DNA of 64,000 bases from Lactarius indigo (lineage: Eukaryota; Basidiomycota; Agaricomycetes; Russulales; Russulaceae): NCBI GenBank assembly GCA_025766275.1, contig JAFKAC010000083.1:124001-188000 (forward strand), in the 5' to 3' direction. Of the stretch, positions 32,204 through 44,880 are shown one piece after another. How positions within the stretch are numbered: position 1 is the stretch's first letter; every line of letters starts with the position of its first letter. The notes under the pieces are model-generated. The model saw only the letters and a program-made list of their open reading frames with translations. It searched no databases and was not told the DNA's origin. The position numbers and the translations under genes are program-made.

Positions 32204-33688
32204 AGTGGCCGTTTTTCTGCAGGGAATCACGCCCCCAAATAGGAAGGTGCCAAGTAAGTCATGTTTTTCTGGACATCAAAAAATGGGCTTCCCCGAACAA
32301 CATTCGAGCTCCATTCGAAAAATGCATTTCCTTATTCGTACACACAAATGTTGTATGTTTTTTTCATATGTTCTTTTGACTTAACAAGAAAAACAAATAT
32401 ATTTTTATTATCTAATAAAACTACATCTAATCTTTGTATCTAAGTAGTACTGTAGCGGGCAAAAACGGGGGGCGGGCGTGGTGAATGCAGGTGCAAGGAG
32501 ACCCCTCGTGTCCCCGCATGCCCCCTTCCTGCCACCCCTGTGCGTGTGGAGGGAGCACACCACGCCGCCTCTCCGCTTCACCCGCAGCCCCTCCTCTTCC
32601 CTGTTCACATGCGCCCCCCCTTCCGCGCAAATGGGAAAGGGAGGGGGCTGGTGCGCGGTGCTCCTGCGTGCCCCCTCCGTGCGTACAGGGTGGTGCTGGG
32701 GGCGGTGTGCCCTCGTGTGCATCCCGTCTCCATCCGCACATACAAGGGCGGCGTACCCCTGTGCGCCTCCCTTCTGCGCGAATGGAGAAGAGGGTGCGGT
32801 GCTCCCACATGCCCTCGTGCGCATCCCTTCCCCATCCATGCATACAGGGGTGGCGTGCCCCTGTGCGCCTCCCTTCTGCACGAACGGGGAAGGGGGTGCG
32901 TGGTGCGCGGTGCCCTTGCGTGTCCCCTCCATGCCACAGGGGGGCGCGGCCAAGGGAGAGGGGGGTGGTGTTGAGGGTGGCGCGCCCTCGTTTGCCTCCC
33001 TTCCGCATGGATGGGGAAGGGGGTAGGGGGTGTGCGGTGCCCTTGCGTGTCCCCTCTGTGCCACAGGGGGGCGTGGCAAAGGGAGAGGGGGGTGGTGTAA
33101 AGGGTGGCGTGCCCTTGTTCACCTCCCTTCCGCACAAATGGGGAAGGGAGGGCTGGGGGCGACCAAGGAGGTGGGGCGGCGGTGTGCTCATGCGCTCCCC
33201 TTCCACGCAGCTGGGATGGCAGTGGGGATGTGGAAGAAAGGGGAGGGGGGCGGCATACCCTTGTGCGCCCCCCTTCTTTCTGTGCGCGAAGGCGGTGGTC
33301 AGCAAGAGAGACGGGGGGAGATGACTCACCCTCTTGCACCCCCATTCTGCGCTTGAATGGGGGCGGCAGCCAACGCGGGGGAAGAGGAGGAGGAGGAGGG
33401 GGTGAGGCGACTCACCTGATCACACCTCTTTCTGTGTGTGAACGGGGTGGCGTGTGACACGGCGGAAGGGGAGGCGGCGTCGGCCTGTCCTCTGTGTGTC
33501 CTCCTTTCGATGCCGAAGGGGTGGGCGATGATGGGAGGAGGGAGGGGAGGAGAGGGAGGAGGAGAGGGAGGAGGAGGAGGGGACGCTGCCCTACGCTCCT
33601 TTGCGCACCCAATTCTGTACGAATTGGGTGGCAGGGTGGGGGCAGGGGAGAGGGGAGGAAGGAAGTGGGGGGGGGAAAGTGAAACGGG
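32204..33688 (+). repeat. MULE left terminal inverted repeat
   Basis: The outer ~250 bp are A/T-rich; the inner part is very G-rich on the plus strand and made of internal repeats, for example a ~102-bp unit (GTGCGCCTCCCTTCTGC at 32761 and 32863) and a 127-bp unit (TGCCCTTGCGTGTCCCCT at 32911 and 33038). Similarity to the right arm ends near GAAACGGG (33681-33688). Confidence 0.9.
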
Positions 33689-33962
33689 CCTCTGCAGCAG
33701 AACCAAAATGGGTGGCGCAGGCACAATATGTCCTCAATTGACGAAGCCGGCGCGTGGCATCAGCATACAAGTGGTTATTTTCTTTAGTAATATTTAATAT
33801 AAGTTACACATAAGGAAACTGCCGACTCACTAAGTTGAAAACAAGTTACATTCCAGTTGAGCTGCACAGGCAACTTCAGCCCTAGTACCTCTATATTCCA
33901 CTAAACCCAAGTGTGCATTCAATATAAACAATTTATTATATATCTTGTGTGGTCAGTATTGA

Positions 33963-36900
33963 TGAGGGAGCAGCCAATCCTCATTTCCCAATTTTTCGAA
34001 CTTATCTTCATGACAACCCTCCCACCTTTTCGCTTGTCAAATACCTTAGCGGGACCTGCCATACCAGCCACTCGGCCCACCAGTCAGGTGATGCTGGACA
34101 CCTTTGGGAATGGTAATTCCTGTGCACAGGGAAGCTTGTGGTATGACCAGGAATCCGGCCAATATGATCTATCTTGGGGATCCCTAGCTGAGTTTGACAC
34201 ATGGAGACAGGAAGTGGAGCAGGCAGACTCAGTTGAAATTCGACTTGCCGAGACGGAACCTTAAGGCTTGAATTACTCCTGGAAACGAGTTTACCAGTGC
34301 ACACGTCAAGGCACTGGTGGGATCAAACCTTATGAGAAAAAACATCCAAATCGGATCTGCAAGATCGGCTCAAAGCGAACTGGATGCACTTGCAGAGTAG
34401 ATCTCAAGGCCTACCCTGGGACAAATGTTCTTTTGGGGCATTACCAGAAGGATCATGACCATCCAATTAACACTGAAAATCTGATCTACACTCGAGTTTC
34501 CCAAGCAGCCTGAGAAAAAGCAAAGGAGTCTTTGAAGCAAGGGACCAAACGCTCGGAAGTTGTATGTAATCACCGCTTTTTTGATGACATCGGCTAATTT
34601 GCCTCTTAGCTCCAGTCTATTTGTGATTCCGCTTCTGATCACGATCGCGATCATTACATACACATGGATGACATAAACCGGATTGCTAGAGAAGTTGAAC
34701 AAGAAGAAATCCAATTGCATGCAAAAGACAAGATCTCTATGAAGCTTTGGCTGGATACCCATAGAGAAGAGGGAGCAAACACCTTCTGCAAAGATAAGCT
34801 AGATCTGCCTCCTCCAGGATCAGATTTGGCTGGGGATCTGTTTGTTACATTCCTACGAACGTTTTGTCCGACTTGGACCGGAAACGGGTGTTGGCACGTG
34901 ACTACTACTCGTGGGACAAGCCGAACTGCTGAGACGTCCCCTTGGTAGTCAAGACAAGGTAACCTCCTGATGAGGTAATCAGGGAATAAGAGGAAAGAAA
35001 GTTGAACAGCTGTCAACCAAAAGAGAGATGGGAGGCAGACGATAAGTTACAAAGGAAGGGAAAGCCTGAAGTCCTATTGAACGGTAGGAGTGATACAAGA
35101 ACTCAAGCTGGGGAATGCTCTGTCCCAGCGTACTACCTATATACTAGTACACAGTAAAGTTTGCAGTCAGATCCAAACACAGAAACCCTAGTATCATACT
35201 GAGTCATACCGAGTCATAGATAAGTACAACCAATGGCATAAGGCCCTCGGTATCGTATCAGTCAGCACAAACACAACAGTCAATCAGAACATACACAGTA
35301 ATCAAGGGCTAGACATGTAGGCCCGTAAAGTCTGTACAGGGGAACCCGATAACCTCTAAGCTTGATATGGCAAGCGGACCGCAACATTGGTTCGGCGTGA
35401 TATTTGTATTACGCAAATATCACACTGAAACATCATCATGTGAGTATGTTAGTCACATGACCTGTAACCATCCACATCACATATACGCGGCTTGGGCATA
35501 CTCCTCCCGATGTTGCAGCTGCGTAAGCAGCCCGTCTTCCTCTTCTTCAGGGGAGTCGGCGCTTGTCCAGCCAGACTTGCGATAATCCCATTGAGGTCCA
35601 ACACGTGATGCTGGTAAGTCATGTGGTCAAGGCGCGTTCATTACATGTTCATCCTGGCCCTCCAAACTAGGTTTCAGTCTGACACTTTCCGGCAGCTCGG
35701 CAACGGCATTCGAGCATTGATGCCACCCACAACACGACATGTTATTCAGGGGTGATGCTAACTACAGTTATGGCAAGGGACCAGTGGGGGCATGGTAAGC
35801 GAATGATCGCATTTTCGCTAATTTGACTAATTTCCAATCTGACAGGAGTTCCAGTTGCCTGGATGCTGTCATCCAATACACAAGCAGCAACAATAACTTA
35901 TTTCCTGAAATTAATTCAGTCATGGAACCCTGAAGTCCGGCCCAATTACTTCATGACAGATTGTGATCAGGCCCAGATCTTGGCTCTACAAACAATATTC
36001 CCTCAAACTCAGGTCCTTCTATGCCGGTGGCATGTGCTCCATGCAGTCCAATCACATTTCTGGACCAATCAATTTCCAAAGTTATGGGATCTGATTAAGA
36101 AATTGGTCCGGACTTCTGATCTGGTCGAGTTTGGGACGATCTGGGAAGAGATCTTAAGCGATCCAGACTACCCTAAAACATTCACTGATTATTTTCAACT
36201 ACAATGGATCTCCATGGTCCATTTGTGGTCTGGATTTACCAGAAAATCCAGGGTTATATTTGAGGAAGGGGATACAAACATGCTTCTTGAATCGTGAGTT
36301 ATCTTTGTTATCTGCTGAAAAAGCGGAATTGAGTTTACATCTAGATATCACCACTCATTGAAGTCTTACTGGCTTGATGGAAAGCGCAATCGGCGGATCG
36401 ATCATTTGATTTTCACACTTACCCGAAGGATGTTGCCAAGGTACTATGAACATTGGCATCAGTGCCAGCAAATTGGCTTTGAGGGCAAGAATCTCGCCGA
36501 GATACATGAAGCCGCAATTTTAGCGAAATCTAAATCCATTTCCGGAAGTTTCATAACACCGCTTGGTGACAGCAAGTTCCATGTGTTGTCTCAATCAAAT
36601 CCTGGCTGTCATTATGTCATCGATATCCGAGCGGCAACATGCAATTGCCTCGACTTCCCGAGGATCCAGCACTGCAAGCACATTGCTGCAGTGCAGGGCC
36701 AGAACTCCCCCACTGCACAGACAGAAAATACATACACCCAGATCACACCCAATAGGATCTCATCTAAGAGTCCCTCACCTAGCCCTGGGGATGGTGCATC
36801 AAAATCGCGATCTGGAGCTCTTCCCAAAAAGGACTGGCTATCCCCAGGCAGGAACCTCTGGAAGGAAACATCGGATAAAATGGGTGGCTGGATCTCGCCT

Positions 36901-37110
36901 AAGCGTCAGCAACCACGTGCTGCTCTGATCTTGCCTAATTCAACAAGCCAACACATCGGTTCAAGTGGCAAAAGAAAATTAGTAATATATACTGATCCCT
37001 ACAGTGGAGGGGAGCGATCCGGCAAATGGGCCAAGCTGGATGCAACTTCTGCAGAGGCAAATACTCTCGCATGCTCCAAGCCACCTTCACAGAGCCCAAT
37101 CACCCAATAG
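33963..37110 (+). pseudogene. MULE transposase (MULE DDE domain, SWIM zinc finger)
   Basis: Exons are separated by short introns (for example GTATGT near 34563 to TTAG, and GTAAGC near 35796 to ACAG) and by a solo LTR. N-terminal part holds a Cys/His segment (CTCRVDLKAY to HYQKDHDHP). The DDE region has IDATHNTT (near 35732, after a 1-nt frameshift), then FMTDCDQAQILAL (near 35950) and FPQTQVLLCRWHVLHAV. The C-terminal SWIM motif is ATCNCLDF...HCKHIAAV (near 36633-36690). Stops TAA at 34262 and TGA at 34511, the frameshift and the LTR insertion inactivate it. Both stops can arise from C-to-T changes. It would have cut and pasted the element by binding the long inverted repeats. Confidence 0.88.
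34843..35645 (+). repeat. Solo LTR-F inside MULE transposase
   Basis: 803 bp from TGTTACATTCC to GTTCATTACA, flanked by TGTT on both sides (34839-34842 and 35646-35649). Removing it and one TGTT joins GATCTGTT to CATCCTGGCC and restores the transposase frame (DLF-ILALQTRFQSD). Contains a hairpin GTGATATTTG...CAAATATCAC near 35398. Family not otherwise present in the window; likely Gypsy-type. Confidence 0.8.
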
Positions 37111-37275
37111 ATTATTTTTTTGAATTTCGCTCTGTCATACATTAGTTGTCGCCAATTGTACACTAGCGCATTTCCAAATGTCAAACAAATTTTGAGTTCT
37201 TGACTAAATTCTGTACCTGTCCTATATTCTGTTCCCGTTCCACACTCTGGCGCACCCCCCTTCCACGTATCTTCC

Positions 37276-38762
37276 CCCGTTTCACTTTCCCCCCCCACTT
37301 CCTTCCTCCCCTCTCCCCTGCCCCCACCCTGCCACCCAATTCATACAGAATTGGGTGCGCAAAGGAGCGTAGGGCAGCGTCCCCTCCTCCTCCTCCCTCT
37401 CCTCCTCCCTCTCCTCCTCCCCTCCCTCCTCCCATCGTTGCCCACCCCTTCGGCATCGAAAGGAGGACGCACAGAGGACAGGCTGACACTGCCTCCCCTT
37501 CCGCCACGTTGCACGCCACCCCGTTCACACACAGAAAGAGGTGCAATCAGGTGAGTCGCCTCACCCCCTCCTCCTCCTCCTCTTCCCCCGCGTTGGCCGC
37601 CACCCCCGTTCAAGCGCAGAATGGGGGCGCACGAGGGTGAGTCATCTCCCCCCGTCTCTCTTGCTGACCACCGCCTTCGCGCACAGAAAGAAGGGGGGCG
37701 CACAAGGGTATGCCACCCCCCTCCCCTTTCTCCCACATCCCCACTGCCATCCCAGCTGCGTGGAAGGGGAGCGCACGAGCACGCCGCCGCCCCACCTCCT
37801 CAATCGCCCCCAGCCCTCCCTTCCCCATTTGTGCGGAAGGGAGGCAAACGAGGGCGCGCCACCCTCGACACCGCCCCCCTCTCCCTTTGCCGCGCCCCCC
37901 TGTGGCGCGGAGGGGACACGCAAGGGCACTGCGCACCCCCTACCCCCTTCCCCATCCGTGCGGAAGGGAGGCAAACGAGGGCGCGCCACCCTCAACACCA
38001 CCCCCCTCTCCCTTGGCTGCGCCCCCCTGTGGCGCGGAGGGGACACGCAAGGGCACCGTGCACCACGCACCCCCTTCCCCGTTTGTGCGGAAGGGAGGTG
38101 CACAGGGGCACGCTGCCCCTGTACATGCGGATGGGGAAGGGATGCGCATGAGGGCACACGGGAGCACCGCACCCTCTTCTCCATTTGCACGGAAGGGAGG
38201 TGCACAGGGGTACGCCACCCTTGTACGCGCGGATGGAGACGGGATGCGCACAAGGGCACGCCGCCCCCAGCACCACCCTGTACGTGCAGAGGGGGCATGC
38301 AGGAGCACCGCACCCCAGCCCCCTCCCTTTCCCATTTGCGCGGAAGGGGGGGCGCACGCGAACAGGGAAGAGGAGGGGCTGCGGGTGAAGCGGAGAGGCG
38401 GCGTGGCGTGCTCCCTCCATGTGTACAGGGGCGGCAGGAAGGGGGCGTGCGGGGACACGAGGGGTCTTCTTGCGCCTGCGTTCACCACGCCCGCCCCCCG
38501 TTTTTGCCCGCTACAGTACTACTTAGATACAAAGATTAGATGTAGTTTTATTAGATAATAAAAATATATTTGTTTTTCTTGTTAAGTCAAAAGAACATAT
38601 GAAAAAAACATACAACATTTGTGTGTACGAATAAGGAAATGCATTTTTCAAATGGAGCTCGAATGTTGTTCGGGGAAGCCCGTTTTTTGATGTCCAGAAA
38701 AACGTGACTTACTTGGCACCTTCCTATTTGGGGGCGTGATTCCCTGTGGAAAAACGGCCACT
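37276..38762 (-). repeat. MULE right terminal inverted repeat
   Basis: Reverse complement of 32204-33688 over about 1,487 bp with scattered substitutions. C-rich on the plus strand. Confidence 0.9.
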
Positions 38763-38825
38763 ATCAATGGCGAGTCTTTTACTATTACAGAATTACATTT
38801 TAAAGCCTTACCCAGACTGACGGGT

Positions 38826-40847
38826 TCAGGCATCCCGAAAACCCTCTTTCCCCCATAGGTCTTGGAGGATGAGGTCCTTGACTTCATCCGTACTGTTGGC
38901 TACTTGCGTAAGTCATTCTTTCGCTTGTTCTCCTGCGGTTTTTGTTGTGGCTGCATTGATCTGCAGCATGGGCGTGGTGCTGGGTGCCGGTGACATATAC
39001 CCCGGCAGAGACGGTTCATATTGTGATATGGGTCCTTGCGAGTACCCGACGGTTTCGGTCATTCTGCTGCTTGATGGGGCATTCTGCCACAGCCTCTGTG
39101 TGCGGGATTGGGGGCAATTTCGTGAGAGATGACCCGGAGTGTTGCAGTTATAACACAATACATTCCTGAGATCTCGTCTAGATCCTCCTCTGCCCCTCCC
39201 TCTGGCCCCTGGTCCTCCTCTGGGAGGGAATGGTGGCTGGGGCCACGTATATGGTGGTTTGTTGTAGTCGATTTCTTCTGATCCTGTGAGTCGTACTCAA
39301 GCACGATCTGTGGACGTGTCCATTGCCCACGGGTTTGTCTGTGGCAGGTTCTGTGGGAGGGTCCACCCTGCGTTACCACTCTGCTTCTTTTGCTGCGTCT
39401 GTGGGTTTTTATACTCATTGAGTCTCGCCTTGAGGTGTATGTAATTCTTCTGTTGTTTGAGGACTGCCCTCTTCCAGTCGTCAAATGTTACTGGGTCGTC
39501 GAACTGGAAGGCGTTTTTGAATAGTTCCTTCGGCAGTCCCGACGTGAAGAGGTCGATCGTTTGCAGTTTGTTAAGATGGTAATGAGCTTTCCATGCAAGC
39601 TGTTTAAAGTCATTGACGTACTTGTCAATGTCCTCTCCAACCATTTTGTACCCTTTTCATAGTATTGCCTGTGCCTGTTCTCATTCTAGCGTATTCTCGA
39701 ATCTTTGGCTGAACCCGTCAGCTACAGCCTCCCATAGTTCTCTTGTATAGGGACTGATTCCTTGTTGTATTTGTCTGTTGAGCCAGTTGAGGAACGACAG
39801 TACCCATTCGCTCACTGCTCCCCCTTTGATGTATGAGAGGAACAGAAGGCATCTTCTGTAGTCATTGCACATGATGGGGGTGTCCAGGTTCATGCCCCAG
39901 TATACGTGCCACTGCGTTAGAAATTGGTTGACTTTAAGTCTGTTGCCGTCAAAGATGGAGGGGGGCTTGCCAGTTAATTTTTCGTTATGTCCTCCACCGC
40001 CCCCACCTCCTCCACCTCCTCCTTCGGGTGGTCTGGCAGGTGGTCCGGGATGTGGGGGTCCAGTTCTTCATATGTCGAAGGGTATTCCTCCTCCTGGTGG
40101 TGGTGGATCTCCTCCTGGACCTCCGGTCCCTGGTGGCAGTTCCAACGCGAGGGGTTGCCCCAACGGGGGGTCCCCTCGGTCTGAGCCTATGGCTCTAAAA
40201 ATTGCTGCATCATCGGCGGTCATTCTTGTGCCGGTTTCTGGATTGATGGGCATGAGGATTTCTTGTGCTTCTTGTTGTATAGCACATGATTCTTCTAGCG
40301 CAACTTCTTCCATTGCTTGAGTTAGAGTTGCCATGATTGCTGGCAATCGTACGTGAATTGGTTCCAGCTCAGTGATGTGGGCAGACTCAGCTCTTTCAAC
40401 TAAGAGTTCCTGAATTGCTCCCCCGCTGCTCTCTGCTTCTTCTGGTTGTCGTCCGTCTTCTTCTTCACTTTGTTCTGTTTCATCTGTAACTGCTTCTCCA
40501 GTTGTGTGTTCTCGTAGTTGGCCGTCAATAGGGCCCCAATCTGTTCTGCTATTGAGCTGTCGTGTGTCGATATTGCACTGATACCTTGGTCCTGCTGGAT
40601 GTATTATGTCCCAGCACAAGTCTATGGGGTTCCACGTAACCTCTACCCAACACAGTTGATTGAAGTTGAACTCAACTGGGTGGAATCTTGTAGGTCTGTT
40701 ATTGAATTCGACAAAGTATCCAGTTTCTTCATTTCGTTCTTGCCAACGCGCTGCTTCTAGAAATCGGGTTGGTATGTTGCGCTCTCCTCTTCTTTCTAAC
40801 AGATAGGGACGGAAGTTTGTCCACTGGTCTCTTGTTGTCATGGCCAC
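38826..40847 (-). pseudogene. Gypsy-E Gag, disrupted
   Basis: The frame opens at GTG (40847) with A at -3 and G at +4; ATG is the third codon here (GTGGCCATGAC), so either could serve. The N-terminal domain (GYFVEFNNRPTRFHPVEFNF), Pro/Gly-rich linker, gag domain (MNLDTPIMCNDYRRC, MVGEDIDKYVNDF) and CCHC knuckle (CYNCNTPGHLSRNC near 39155) match Gypsy-C and D. Several stops interrupt it, and TGA at 38826-38828 ends the frame just after the conserved GGGTTTT heptamer. The protease frame then starts and meets the MULE at 38771. Confidence 0.9.
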
Positions 40848-40866
40848 GATGAAATCTTGGTCTTAA

Positions 40867-41865
40867 TGTAACGTCGTCACGACGTTGGCTCGACTTGAGC
40901 CTGAATGTAACGCCGTCACGACGTTAGCTCGACTTGAGCTTGATTTAAGGCGACTCTTTATGACTTAGCTGATCACGCACAAAGGCGTATGGCTCGAAGG
41001 CGGGTTCTAGATGTACGCAGACACTAGGATTCAGACAAGGCTCTTCCCTTGATGGAAGGTGCGACTTTTAGAGATGAGAATGGAAAGAACTCGAAGTGAC
41101 GATTGAAGAAGACCAAGATGGCGTATCTTGGTCTTCCGCAGCTACCTTAAATACAAGAAGAGCAGGCTTTCAAGCGCTGCTATGAGTCACCGTATCGTAG
41201 CGTCCAACGTATCGCGTAAGTACCGCAATCCTAATACTACTACTACCTGTACTAGGATCGAGTCATCTCTCAACACCTAACTCCTATCGTAAACCCCGAG
41301 TCCGTGACTAATATACCTTACAGCCGTAGCCACAACCGGTACAGTAAGGGTCCGAGGCAAAACCGTAACACTGAAGAGGCGATGACAACTTAGCAAATAG
41401 TCACAACGGTTCGAAGACCCGTGCCCTTGTCGCAATGAATACACGAAGGTACACCGACAAGGCTTCTTGATGTGCGATAAAGAGATAGAGGGAGAGAGAA
41501 AAGGAGAGAGAGAAATAAAGCATGGCTCGAGACGTTCAGAGAGGAGGAAAGTGACAATTCAAGAAGACCAAGATGGTGTGTCTTGGTCTTCACAAACTAT
41601 CTTAAATACAAGTCGAGCAGGCTTTCAAGCGCTGCTATGAGTCACAGTAAAGTAGCATCCAACGTATCGCAGAAACATCGCAAACCATAATACTACTAGT
41701 ACCTGTACTAGTATCGAGTCACCCAGGTACCGCTCAGTCAGCTATCGCACACAATCACCTATCGCACTGCTATCATAATGGCCTATCACTGTGAGTCCGT
41801 GACTAATCTACCTTACCACCGTAGCCACAACCAGTACAGTAAGGGTCCTCAGTCGAAACGTAACA
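40867..41865 (-). repeat. LTR-E, 5' LTR of Gypsy-E, split by a solo LTR-C
   Basis: LTR-E sequence occupies 40867-40905 and 41376-41865, with one CTGAA belonging to the inner insertion. The primer-binding site AAGACCAAGAT (minus) is at 40864-40854, two bases from the LTR. Confidence 0.93.
40906..41370 (-). repeat. Solo LTR-C with TSD CTGAA
   Basis: 465 bp closely matching the Gypsy-C LTRs. CTGAA is duplicated at 40901-40905 and 41371-41375. Contains GAAGACCAAGAT-GGCGT-ATCTTGGTCTTC. Confidence 0.96.
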
Positions 41866-42213
41866 GCTACACCATTCTTATCACCAACTGTTCTTCCAAC
41901 ACTTCCTTCGCCTTCCCTTCAAGCACCACCTCCGACAACATTCTCAAGACTGACTGGTAGGTTCTTAATAAGCATATTGAATGAGGCTCACCCTACTTTG
42001 TAGGTGTCGTTTGCATCACTGTCCCTCAGCTGGTTGAGGAAACCCGTGCAATCATCATACGGCCCATTGACGAGGAGGTTCAGGTACACCTGTTGTAGAG
42101 CCAGTCCCAATTACTCCCCCTGCGCTCATAGAAGAGGCTGTTCAGGTCATTCCTCGACCTGCCATGTAGGTTATAGAAGTTGTCTCAACCCGCTGTGGAG
42201 GGGATACCAGTCC
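41866..42213 (+). other. Flank between Gypsy-E and the hAT-like unit
   Basis: Continues the short frame split at 26374 (TILITNCSSNTSFAF...). A possible intron (GTAGGTTC at about 41958 to TTGTAG at about 42003) leads to LVEETRAIIIRPIDEEVQ. Not recognised; may be a fragment of a host gene. Confidence 0.35.
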
Positions 42214-42499
42214 TAGTGTTGCGGGAACTTGCAGCTTTTCCCAGCTTCAGCCAAGAGCTGCAGCCGGCTTGTACATAGCCGGATGTAGCCGAGCACAGAC
42301 TCGAATCCCCACTTGGATAGGTCTGTTCCAGCTCCACTCAGCAGCTCTGCTCAGCTCCAATTTGGCTTGCCAGGTGGCTAAGCCACTATCCCTCTCAACT
42401 GACCGAGCAAAATCGCAGAGCACCACATACTCAAGTCTCAGTTGTTTCAACTTGTTTGTAATTTATCTCTTTGTACAGTGTACACCGAGCCCTTCACGA

Positions 42500-44880
42500 T
42501 GGTCACCCCCCCAAACTCCAACAAAGTGCCTGTCCCTTTTGTGACCCCAGTGTACACGCGCAGCTTGACGACTGGATATCTTAATGCAAGGTACCTCTCA
42601 CGAGATCAAATCTTACGCGTCATGTCACAGGAAATGGCCCCGTTTTTTGTTGGCCCTATGCCTCCTCAAGAGTTTCTTTCCACTTTTCTTTCGGGTTCAC
42701 GATCTTGGGCTTCGAGCTTCGAGGCCGGCATGTTTGACGCTCTAGCCAACTCTCAGTCCGAGACCTCGATGTACCGGGCATTTGTGAGTATTTGGACCTC
42801 CCACAGCACTTTAGGTACTGAAAATGAGCTCTTAGATCAATATTGTTCAACCACACCTCAAGACAATCTATATTCGCGACACATCACGCTCGCCAGACAA
42901 GGCCCTCGCTGATCACTCAGTTTCCTTCTCGCCTGACTGTACAGTTTACGACGAATCCAGCAAAAACTTCACTGACAACGATTCCGCTTCCAGTGACTTC
43001 TGCATCGAGTTTAAATTCAGAGCGGAGGAAGATGCCTTCTCGACCGATTTCACAGATGAAGGGCCAGCCGTTTCAAGTCCCACTCGAATCATGAGTCAAA
43101 AGCCCAAAGGGATCACAACAGCTGGTCAAATTACTACGTACACGGCTTTGCAACTAGACTGCCAGTACCGCACACATGTCTTCAGCGTCCTCGTGGTCAA
43201 GGATTACGCACGGCTCATTCGATGGGATCGAAGTGGCGCAATCGTCACTGCACCTATCTATTATCAACACGATCCTGTGCTATTGGATTTCTTCACTCTT
43301 TACGACCAAGCAGAGAGACCGGTGCGAGGACATGATATCAGCGTTCGTGTTGCCAGACAAGCGGAGACACTGAAAGCTGCTTGTGCTAGCAACGAATTTC
43401 TCATTTCTCAGGAGCTTCTCGTTGTCACCGTCCCTCTTCAAGGACGCGAGTCTGAGTGGGGCGAGTACATCATCAAACCACCTGTCGCCTGATTTTATAT
43501 GCCTCCTGGCCACGCGACTCACACCTCAATCGCATACGACATCCATAGGGACCACATCGTCTTCTTCAAAGATTCCTGGAGGGTTGCCTGCGATGGAATA
43601 AAGAGGGAGGGTGAGCTCTACGCGATTCTTAACCGCGCATGCATACCCAATGTCCCTCGCTGCTTGGCCTCTGGTGATGTTGGCGAGGACATCTACCACT
43701 CTACGTGTACTAGCCAATTTGCTAATGCACCCTGGGCGCTGACATCGTCGAAACACGAATTCACCCCTCACCGCCACCACCGATTAATCCTTGACAATAT
43801 CGGTAAAAAGTTGGAAACCTTCCAATGCAGTAAGGACATGGTACGCGCCGTTCTCGCAGCGTTGATCGGTGCGTATCCTGCCCTCTCTACTTTCCTTGAC
43901 TGTCGACTGACTGCTTCCAGCTCATCGTGACGCCTACAATAAATGCAGGATCCTTCATCGCGACATCAGCCCCAACAACATCCTATTGACGGAGTGCTCT
44001 AACTTCGAAGGTGGAATGCTCATTGACTGGGACCTTTGTAAAATGGTTGATCCGGATGACCCATCTGCAGGAGGGGCTCGCCAATCCACTTGTACGGTAT
44101 GTTATTTCGACCCCCCCATCTGGCACTTTCTTAACGAGAAGATTGATTTGCAGGGTACGTGGCAGTTTATGGCGGCGGACCTCATTGGGAACCCCAAGAT
44201 CAACCAGACTTTCATTCACGACATCGAGTCCGCATTTTTTGTTTTGCTATGGATGGCTACCCACTATGTCCAAGCCGAACTACAGACGGATCACCTGTCT
44301 GGTCTTGTCAACTCAGTCTTTCATCCACAGATCTTTGGAAGCTCTGGAGGACCAGGGAAAATTATGTTCATGCGTGGTGAAGAAGAACTTGACGGGCTCG
44401 TCTTTCGTGACAATGCCCCTCTCACTCAACTCCTGTGCACTTTGAAGGAGCTACTTGCTGTTCATCATAGGAAACGGCCAGAGGCACCTCATCCTCACAG
44501 GCTCAATATAAACGACGTGATCCATCAAGCTCTTCATGAAGGTGCTCAGGGGATCACATTATCTTTGGAACTGTCCGCTGCCGACGAGCTGTCGCAAGAC
44601 GAAAAAGGAGTTCCAAGCGTGACTCCAAGAGTACAATAACCGCATGTCAGCCCTCAGTGACCACAGGGTCATTATCTCCGTCATCACTAAAGCTATCAAT
44701 AATGGAGACGCTCCTTGGCCAGCCATTGAACCTGCCAAAAAGCAGGCGCTTGTTCTCCCCCATACCGAGAAGTTGGCCATACGTTCAGGTTCCAAGAGAT
44801 GCAGGGAAGCAGCAGTGGAGTGTGAAAGTGGGGACCTCGTGGAAAGGCAGGCATCACCGAAGCAAAACAAGTCACTTTGA
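42500..44880 (+). pseudogene. FunK1-type fungal protein kinase, one in-frame TGA
   Basis: Exons about 42500-42783, 42863-43868, 43921-44096 and from 44154, with GT-AG introns of 79, 52 and 57 nt. A frame change near 44600 suggests a further small intron or frameshift before the C-terminal piece (SALSDHRVIISVITKAINNG, to 44880). Catalytic features: ILHRDISPNNILL (near 43955), then LIDWDLC in the place of the usual DFG, and GTWQFMAADLI, all characteristic of FunK1 kinases (family PF17667 by recall). A single TGA at 43490-43492 interrupts PPVA-FYMPPGHATH; CGA to TGA would explain it. FunK1 kinases are expanded in Agaricomycetes and their substrates are mostly unknown. Confidence 0.85.

Larger units (their letters stand above)
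32204..38762 (+). mobile_element. MULE DNA transposon with ~1.49-kb terminal inverted repeats
   Basis: Ends begin AGTGGCCGTTTTTC on both sides. The 9-bp flanks are ATCGATGGC (32195-32203) and ATCAATGGC (38763-38771), one G/A mismatch, the TSD length typical of Mutator-like elements. The termini are near-perfect inverted copies of about 1,485 bp, and the centre encodes a MULE transposase with SWIM zinc finger. It splits Gypsy-E between gag and protease. Confidence 0.93.
26375..41865 (-). mobile_element. Gypsy-E chromodomain retrotransposon expanded by nested insertions
   Basis: Minus-strand element bounded by LTR-E at both ends and by GCTAC on each side (26370-26374 and 41866-41870). Total 15,491 bp. 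Subtracting the solo LTR-A (31128-31737), the MULE (32204-38762) and the solo LTR-C (40906-41370) with their TSDs leaves about 7.8 kb, the size expected from Gypsy-C. Gag and pol carry multiple stops. It is the oldest resolvable layer in this region. Confidence 0.93.

Noticed and set aside
32427..33345. Several 180-300-codon ORFs on both strands of the MULE left arm (and mirror copies at 37541-38558)
   Set aside because: Pro/Arg/Gly-rich translations of G/C-rich internal repeats. They overlap in several frames and appear symmetrically in both arms, so they reflect stop-poor composition.
34889..35603. Alternative LTR boundaries TGTTGG...CCAACA inside the MULE transposase
   Set aside because: No TSD. 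The outer boundaries 34843-35645 give TGTT duplications and restore the transposase frame.
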